From an uncultured Oscillospiraceae bacterium (GTDB lineage: Bacteria > Bacillota > Clostridia > Oscillospirales > Oscillospiraceae), in NCBI GenBank assembly GCA_900752305.1, contig CAADUV010000111.1:1-10644 (forward strand): 10,644 nucleotides of DNA, in the 5' to 3' direction. This document shows positions 6,977 to 10,644 of the stretch, piece by piece; within the stretch, counting starts at the first letter, position 1; each line of letters begins with the position of its first letter. A program made the position numbers and the translations under genes. A model generated the notes under the pieces. That model was not told the origin of the DNA and did not search any database. It was given only the letters and a program-made list of their open reading frames with translations.

Positions 6977-7009
6977 GACGTGCCCGCTTCGGCGGACACG
7001 TCCTTTTTT
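6977..7009 (+). terminator. Rho-independent terminator of serC-serA
   Basis: GACGTG (6977-6982) pairs with CACGTC (6997-7002); inside, CCGC (6984-6987) pairs with GCGG (6992-6995) around TTCG, with one C/A mismatch between the two helices. Six T follow (7004-7009). Confidence 0.85.
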
Positions 7010-7022
7010 CGCGGGGAAACCG

Positions 7023-7052
7023 TTGAAAAACCGGGAGTTTTTGTGCTATAGT
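7023..7052 (+). promoter_or_regulatory. Promoter of the oxidoreductase/membrane-protein pair
   Basis: TTGAAA (7023-7028) and TATAGT (7047-7052) are 18 bases apart, with an extended TGC (7044-7046) before the -10. The leader is short, about 30 nt, and contains only the ribosome site. Confidence 0.75.
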
Positions 7053-7087
7053 AGAAGAAAACAAACCGGAAAAAGGAGATGACTTCC

Positions 7088-7609
7088 ATGGCAAGAACCG
7101 TGCTGTTGATTGACTGCTGTGTGCATGGGGAACAGTCCCGCACACTGAAACTGGCACAGCGCTATTTGGACACGTTGGAGGACGTGCAGGTGAACCACCA
7201 GAAGCTCTATGAGCTGGATTTGGCTCCTCTGAGCTATGAGGAGACGGTGGAACGGAAACGCACTGACATCGCCAAAACCTTCGCACAGGCGGATGAGATC
7301 GTGGTGGCGGCCCCCTACTGGGATCTGAGCTTTCCGTCCATCCTGAAGGTGTACCTGGAACACGTCTGCGTCACCGGCATCACCTTCCACTATGTGGGCT
7401 ATGAGACTCAGGGACTGTGCAAGGCCAAGAAAGCAGTTTACATCAGCACCGCCGGCGGCTTTGTGGGCGCGCATCACATGGGCGAGGAGTACGTCCAGAC
7501 CGTGTTTCGGACCATGTTCAGCATCCCGGAGTTTCACGCCATCCGCTGTGAAGGGTTAGATTTGCCTGACGCCGACCCGGAAGCATTGGTGGCAGAGGCG
7601 GCACTGTGA
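7088..7609 (+). CDS. Flavodoxin-fold NAD(P)H-dependent oxidoreductase (AzoR/NQO-like)
   Basis: The 173-residue product belongs to the flavodoxin_2 group, FMN or FAD proteins that move two electrons from NAD(P)H to quinones, azo dyes or nitro compounds in the cytoplasm. The start at 7088 is chosen because AAGGAG (7073-7078) touches an upstream in-frame ATG at 7079 and leaves nine bases to this one. Residues 4-8 (TVLLI) form the first strand, followed by a phosphate-loop region with Ser17; AAPYWDLSFPSILKVYLE (74-91) is the family's cofactor loop and helix; VTGITFHY (95-102) and the STAGGF loop (120-125) match AzoR-type enzymes. The first loop reads DCCVHGEQSRT, with two adjacent cysteines rather than the common SSxxxxS, so the true substrate may differ. 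The stop overlaps the next start by four bases. The specific reaction is not determinable. Confidence 0.82.
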   Translation: MARTVLLIDCCVHGEQSRTLKLAQRYLDTLEDVQVNHQKLYELDLAPLSYEETVERKRTDIAKTFAQADEIVVAAPYWDLSFPSILKVYLEHVCVTGITFHYVGYETQGLCKAKKAVYISTAGGFVGAHHMGEEYVQTVFRTMFSIPEFHAIRCEGLDLPDADPEALVAEAAL

Positions 7610-8049
7610 GCGGCGCAGGGGGGAGCAGACTGAAGAATCGACTGGCGCTCTACTTTGCCGGGTTCTTCGTTATGACCTTCCTGCCTGACCCCAGCAATTT
7701 CGGGGTGCGGCTGGGGATGATGCTCGTCAGCGTCTTTCTGATCGCCTTTGGCATCTTTTTGTACGTGCCCACCGACATCATGCCGCTGACAGGCGAAGGT
7801 GCTATGCTGGCCATTTCCCAGGTCAGCGGGGTGGCGTTCTCCACCATCAAGATCATCTTCGACTGCTCCATGGTGGCGGTCTCCCTGGTCACCTGCCTGG
7901 TCATGCTCCACGCGCTGGGCAGCGTGGGCGTGGGCACGGTTGTGGCGGCGGTGCTGGTGGGCACGGTGCTGAAGGGGATCACCAAGGTGCTAGGCAAGCA
8001 GCGGGACGCCTGGCTGGGGATTTCTGTGGAGCAGCCCTGTGAGGAATGA
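7606..8049 (+). CDS. Short membrane protein resembling the C-terminal half of DUF6198/YczE-type proteins
   Basis: The 147-residue product has about four hydrophobic segments (roughly 11-27, 33-54, 82-101, 104-124) and a hydrophilic tail. The stretch GIFLYVPTDIMPLTGEGAMLAISQVSG (49-75), then FSTIKIIFDCSMVAVSLV and VGVGTVVAAVLVGTVLK, resembles the second half of DUF6198/YczE-like membrane proteins, which usually have about 210-220 residues. The first three or so segments of such a protein would be absent. It overlaps the flavoprotein gene by GTGA with GTG start at 7606, and a partial ribosome site GAGGCGG lies within the upstream gene; a CTG at 7630 behind AGGGGGGAG is another possible start. 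It may be a genuine short form or the truncated remnant of a longer gene. The function of the family is unclear; translational coupling suggests work with the upstream enzyme, but that is inference. Confidence 0.6.
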   Translation: MSGAGGSRLKNRLALYFAGFFVMTFLPDPSNFGVRLGMMLVSVFLIAFGIFLYVPTDIMPLTGEGAMLAISQVSGVAFSTIKIIFDCSMVAVSLVTCLVMLHALGSVGVGTVVAAVLVGTVLKGITKVLGKQRDAWLGISVEQPCEE

Positions 8050-8100
8050 GCAGCGGTTTTTTGATGCAAGTGCTCCGTTAAAATTGACATTTTCCAACAG

Positions 8101-8137
8101 AAATGGAGAGGGAACTTGACAGTCCCTCTCTTTTTTT
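8101..8137 (+). terminator. Rho-independent terminator after the oxidoreductase/membrane-protein pair
   Basis: GAGAGGGA (8106-8113) pairs perfectly with TCCCTCTC (8123-8130), followed by seven T (8131-8137); a run of A before the stem lengthens the pairing. It lies about 55 nt past the preceding stop. Confidence 0.88.
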
Positions 8138-8170
8138 GACGGCAAAGCATGAAAACTTGCAAAATAGGGG

Positions 8171-8199
8171 TTGCAAAAGGGAGACAAAGGGACTATAAT
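8171..8199 (+). promoter_or_regulatory. Sigma-A promoter of the riboswitch-symporter unit
   Basis: TTGCAA (8171-8176) and a perfect TATAAT (8194-8199) are 17 bases apart. Transcription would begin near 8206, about 70 nt before the aptamer core. Confidence 0.82.
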
Positions 8200-8239
8200 A
8201 GCCCATGTCAAAAAAATACCTCCCGATGAACCGGTTAGA

Positions 8240-8360
8240 ATCCAGGCAGGGGCTTGGAGACTGAGCGGGGAGGGATCTCTGGAGAATCTCATTGAATTGA
8301 GTGCCGAAGGTGCAAGGCCGCAAGGGCGCGGCTGAATCTCTCAGGCAAACGGACAGAGCG
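8240..8360 (+). promoter_or_regulatory. Glycine riboswitch (single aptamer)
   Basis: The conserved glycine-aptamer core is present in order: CTCTGGAGA (8277-8285), a P2 hairpin CTCA/TGAG, GTGCCGAAGGTGCAAG (8301-8316), a P3 hairpin GCCGC/GCGGC, then GAATCTCTCAGGCA (8333-8346) and GGACAGAG (8351-8358). Helix P1 is CTCTG (8277-8281) with CAGAG (8354-8358). Only one aptamer is seen: there is no second CCGAAGG...CTCTCAGG set on either side. An upstream hairpin TCCAGG/CTTGGA (8241-8246 and 8253-8258) may be the partner helix that single-aptamer forms use in place of a second aptamer. Downstream lies a terminator and then an AGCS symporter, a well-known target of this riboswitch class. Confidence 0.93.
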
Positions 8361-8425
8361 AGTCAGGATTTGTGCAGGTGCGCAGGTCGCTGTCGTTTGG
8401 TTCTTTATCCTATTTCGTTCTCTGG

Positions 8426-8455
8426 AGTTGTCACGGGTGTGGCAACTGTTTTTTT
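8426..8455 (+). terminator. Terminator of the glycine riboswitch expression platform
   Basis: AGTTGTCAC (8426-8434) pairs with GTGGCAACT (8439-8447), nine pairs with one G-U, loop GGGT, followed by seven T (8449-8455). It lies between the aptamer and the symporter start, so ligand state presumably decides whether it forms. A copy of the P1 5' strand lies at its left edge (8419-8427), pointing to competition with helix P1. Confidence 0.82.
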
Positions 8456-8492
8456 GTCCATTTTTATCTGATCGAAGAGGAGAGAAACAAAT

Positions 8493-9896
8493 ATGGACAC
8501 ATTACTGCAACTGGTACAGACGGCCAACGCCTATCTGTCCGACTACATCCTGATCGTCATGCTGGTGGGCTGCGGCCTGTACTACAGCATCCGGACCCGC
8601 TTCGTCCAGGTGCGCTGCTTGGGCGAGGGTATGCGCCGCGTCTTCGGCGGCTTCTCCCTGCGGGGCGGCAAGCAGTCCGGCGGAATGAGCTCCTTCCAGG
8701 CTCTGGCTCCCGCCGTGGCCGCCCAGGTGGGTACTGGCAACATCGTCGGCGCCTGCGGCGCCATCCTGGTGGGTGGCCCTGGCGTCCTGTTCTGGATGTG
8801 GATCATCGCGTTCTTCGGCATGGCCACCATCTACTCCGAAGCGGTCTTGGCCCAGGAAACCCGTGTGGTAGGCGAGGCCGGCAGCGTGGTGGGCGGCCCC
8901 GTCTACTACATCCGCCGTGCCTTTGACAACAAGTTCGGCAAGTTCCTGTCCGCCTTCTTCGCCATCGCCATCACCCTGGCTCTGGGCTTTATGGGCTCCA
9001 TGGTTCAGTCCAACTCCATCGGCGAGACCTGTGCCGCCGCCTTCCACGTGCCCTCTTGGGTCATCGGCCTGCTGGTCACCGCAGTCGCTGGCTTCATCTT
9101 CCTGGGCGGCATCCACCGCATCGCCTCCGTCACCGAAAAGCTGGTGCCGGTCATGGCCTGCATCTACCTGCTGGGCGGCCTCATCCTGCTCATCTGCCGC
9201 ATCCAGTACATCCCCGAAACCTTTGCTATGATCTTCCGCTACGCCTTCACCCCCAACGCCATCATCGGCGGCAGCCTGGGTTACGCCCTCAAGACCGCCA
9301 TCAGCCAGGGTGCAAAGCGCGGCCTGTTCTCCAACGAGGCCGGTATGGGCTCCACCCCCCACGCCCATGCGCTGGCAAAGGTGGAAAAGCCCCATGACCA
9401 GGGCACCGTCGCCATGGTCGGTATGTTCATCGACACCTTCGTCGTCCTGACCCTCACCGCTCTGGTGGTCATCAGCACCCTGTACGCCGGCGACGGCATC
9501 CTGGCACAGGGCGCTGTGGACGGCGTGAGCAAGACCAACATGGCGCAGATGGCTTTCAGCACCGTCTTCGGCGAGGGCATCGGCAACGGCTTTGTGGCCA
9601 TCTGCCTGCTCTTCTTCGCCTTCTCCACCATCCTGGGCTGGAACCTGTTCGGCCGCATCAACGTCAAGTACCTGTTCGGCCAGAAGGCGGACAAGATCTA
9701 TTCCGTCCTGGCCATGATCTTCCTGTTCCTGGGCTCCATCCTGTCCAACGACCTGGTGTGGGAGCTGACTGACTTCTTCAACAACCTCATGGTCATCCCC
9801 AACGTCATCGGCCTGCTGGCGCTGGGCGGCGCAGTGGCTGCTGCGGCCAAGGCTGGCGAGGCGGCTTACAAGGAGAAGAAGAAGCATAAGGTTTGA
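8493..9896 (+). CDS. AGCS family sodium:alanine/glycine symporter
   Basis: An integral membrane carrier that imports alanine or glycine with sodium (alanine or glycine:cation symporter family, AlsT/DagA/GlyP-like). ATG at 8493 follows AGAGGAGAG (8476-8484). The 467-residue length is typical and about ten or eleven hydrophobic segments can be seen. Family signatures include SSFQALAPAVAAQVGTGNIVG (66-86, with GTGN at 80-83), GGPGVLFWMW, GGPVYYI (134-140), then GLFSNEAGMGSTPHAHALAKV and QGTVAMVGMFIDTFVVLTLTALVV. The tail is Lys-rich (KEKKKHKV), as expected of a cytoplasmic end. The gene stands alone between its riboswitch leader and a bidirectional terminator. The glycine riboswitch makes glycine the most likely substrate, or at least its signal; alanine or serine transport cannot be excluded. 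Confidence 0.95.
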   Translation: MDTLLQLVQTANAYLSDYILIVMLVGCGLYYSIRTRFVQVRCLGEGMRRVFGGFSLRGGKQSGGMSSFQALAPAVAAQVGTGNIVGACGAILVGGPGVLFWMWIIAFFGMATIYSEAVLAQETRVVGEAGSVVGGPVYYIRRAFDNKFGKFLSAFFAIAITLALGFMGSMVQSNSIGETCAAAFHVPSWVIGLLVTAVAGFIFLGGIHRIASVTEKLVPVMACIYLLGGLILLICRIQYIPETFAMIFRYAFTPNAIIGGSLGYALKTAISQGAKRGLFSNEAGMGSTPHAHALAKVEKPHDQGTVAMVGMFIDTFVVLTLTALVVISTLYAGDGILAQGAVDGVSKTNMAQMAFSTVFGEGIGNGFVAICLLFFAFSTILGWNLFGRINVKYLFGQKADKIYSVLAMIFLFLGSILSNDLVWELTDFFNNLMVIPNVIGLLALGGAVAAAAKAGEAAYKEKKKHKV

Positions 9897-9912
9897 GATA
9901 CCGCTGAGATAG

Positions 9913-9945
9913 AAAAAACGGACTTCCGAGGAAGTCCGTTTTTTT
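9913..9945. terminator. Bidirectional terminator between convergent genes
   Basis: AAAAAACGGACTTC (9913-9926) pairs perfectly with GAAGTCCGTTTTTT (9931-9944) around CGAG. Runs of A on the left and T on the right make it work from both sides, ending the symporter on the plus strand and the YgjV-like gene (stop at 9949-9951) on the minus strand. Confidence 0.92.
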
Positions 9946-9948
9946 CGT

Positions 9949-10458
9949 TTACTTTGCGTTGTCCCGTTTCCGTCCCACCAACAGCGACCCGAAGGTGGTC
10001 ACGATCAGGAGGACGTTGGTCAGCGCACCGGAGTAGGAGTGGACGGCGATGGTGTAGATGAGCCACAGGCTGTCGCTGATGATGGCAGCGATCTTGATGA
10101 CCGCCTCCTTGGACTGGAAGAAAGGGAGCATGCCGATGAGGGAGGCGATGACCGGCAGCAGCGCTAGGGGGGACTCGTAGGAGTACCAGCCCAGGACGCC
10201 GTAGCACAAAAAGATGGGGATGGCGGCGGCCAGGACAGGCCAGTGGAACCGGTCACGGGCGGCGAAGAGCAGCATGGAGATGATCTGCACCACGTTGCAC
10301 AGAGAGCCGGACAGGGCGCCGATCAGGCCGTAGTGGAGGATGAAACAGGCGAAGGCGGCCATCTGCCAGAGCATGATCTGGCGTTTGCCTTTCTGATAAA
10401 AACTCAGCGCCATGGCGGCCAGTGCGCCCAGACCGATGAGCTGGTAGAATACGTTCAT
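9949..10458 (-). CDS. YgjV family inner-membrane protein
   Basis: The 169-residue product is almost wholly hydrophobic, with about six membrane segments. MNVFYQLIGLGALAAMALSFYQKGKRQIMLWQMAAFACFILHYGLIGALSGSL fits the YgjV family: a first segment, a short basic loop with QKGKRQ, and an LHYxLxGAxxG motif in the second segment. No biochemical role is known for this family. ATG at 10458 was chosen because AGGAG (minus strand, 10467-10471) is eight bases upstream; a GTG at 10467 overlaps that ribosome site and is unlikely. Its start is 33 bases after the stop of the chloride-channel gene, so the two probably form an operon whose promoter lies beyond the window. The gene ends in the shared bidirectional terminator. 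Confidence 0.8.
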   Translation of the reverse strand: MNVFYQLIGLGALAAMALSFYQKGKRQIMLWQMAAFACFILHYGLIGALSGSLCNVVQIISMLLFAARDRFHWPVLAAAIPIFLCYGVLGWYSYESPLALLPVIASLIGMLPFFQSKEAVIKIAAIISDSLWLIYTIAVHSYSGALTNVLLIVTTFGSLLVGRKRDNAK

Positions 10459-10491
10459 ATGAGTCACTCCTATTGGGGTCAGGTGGATGGG

Positions 10492-10644
10492 TCAACGCCC
10501 CTTTTGCAGGGGGTAGATGCAGCTGCCGCCGTTGCACAGGTAGGCCATGGCGCAGACGATAAAGAAGTAGGGCAGGTAGGCAAAGCCGAAGACCTCTCCG
10601 CCAATGAGCATGGGAGCCAGCAGGGTGTTGCTGGCGCTGCCGAA
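10492..10644 (-). CDS. ClC-family chloride channel/antiporter, C-terminal end (gene runs off the right edge)
   Basis: The reverse strand is open from the window edge to a TGA at 10492-10494, giving the last 50 residues of a membrane protein. ASNTLLAPMLIGGEVFGF followed by LPYFFIVCAMAYLCNGGSCIY matches the end of the voltage-gated chloride channel (ClC) fold, where a helix with a P-x-x-x-GGE-x-FG pattern precedes the last segment and a Gly-rich turn. Bacterial members are chloride/proton or fluoride/proton exchangers or channels of about 400-450 residues; which one applies cannot be told because the selectivity filter is outside the window. The last residues (PLQKGR) leave no room for cytoplasmic CBS domains. 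The YgjV-like gene follows closely on the same strand. Confidence 0.75.
   Translation of the reverse strand, partial: FGSASNTLLAPMLIGGEVFGFAYLPYFFIVCAMAYLCNGGSCIYPLQKGR

Noticed and set aside
8502..9887. Long minus-strand frame opposite the symporter
   Set aside because: It is the antisense shadow of a GC-rich gene with C-ending codons; the product is a Gly/Ala/Asp/His-rich string without domains.

Overview
The window looks like chromosome of a GC-rich, low-copy-signal Firmicute of the class Clostridia, most likely a gut Oscillospiraceae relative. This rests on overall protein character, strong AGGAGG-type ribosome sites, sigma-A promoters with TATAAT boxes, many short hairpin plus T-run terminators, a glycine riboswitch, and frequent GTG/TTG starts. 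The genus cannot be fixed from the sequence alone. Nothing looks like a phage, insertion sequence, CRISPR array, tRNA or rRNA.

Layout. At the left edge lies the 5' end of a minus-strand lipid-kinase-like gene (1-107) with its own promoter and a hairpin at the start of its transcript. A purine-rich spacer without a convincing gene follows (about 214-557). Then comes a plus-strand TAXI-type TRAP transport operon: lipoprotein binding protein (672-1676), a hairpin/T-run attenuator, a fused 4TM/12TM permease (1893-3944) and a DUF1850 protein (3941-4429), closed by a UUCG-loop terminator. Next is the serine operon serC-serA (4698-6965), with a leader that contains two stem-loops carrying almost the same 11-nt loop. 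After another terminator there is a two-gene unit: a flavodoxin-fold NAD(P)H oxidoreductase (7088-7609) overlapped by a short membrane protein that looks like the C-terminal half of a DUF6198/YczE-type protein (7606-8049). A glycine riboswitch with a terminator then precedes an AGCS sodium:alanine/glycine symporter (8493-9896). A bidirectional terminator separates it from a convergent minus-strand pair at the right edge: a YgjV-like membrane protein (9949-10458) and the 3' end of a ClC-type chloride channel/antiporter gene (10492-10644).

How the parts fit. Much of the window concerns small amino acids. SerA and SerC make phosphoserine from 3-phosphoglycerate, serine is the normal source of glycine, and the glycine riboswitch gates an amino-acid/sodium symporter. 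The TAXI system imports an organic acid or amino acid that cannot be named from sequence. Most units have a recognisable promoter and terminator, so five plus-strand transcription units can be drawn with fair confidence. The item most worth following up is the tandem stem-loop leader of serC, which I cannot assign to a known riboswitch class.
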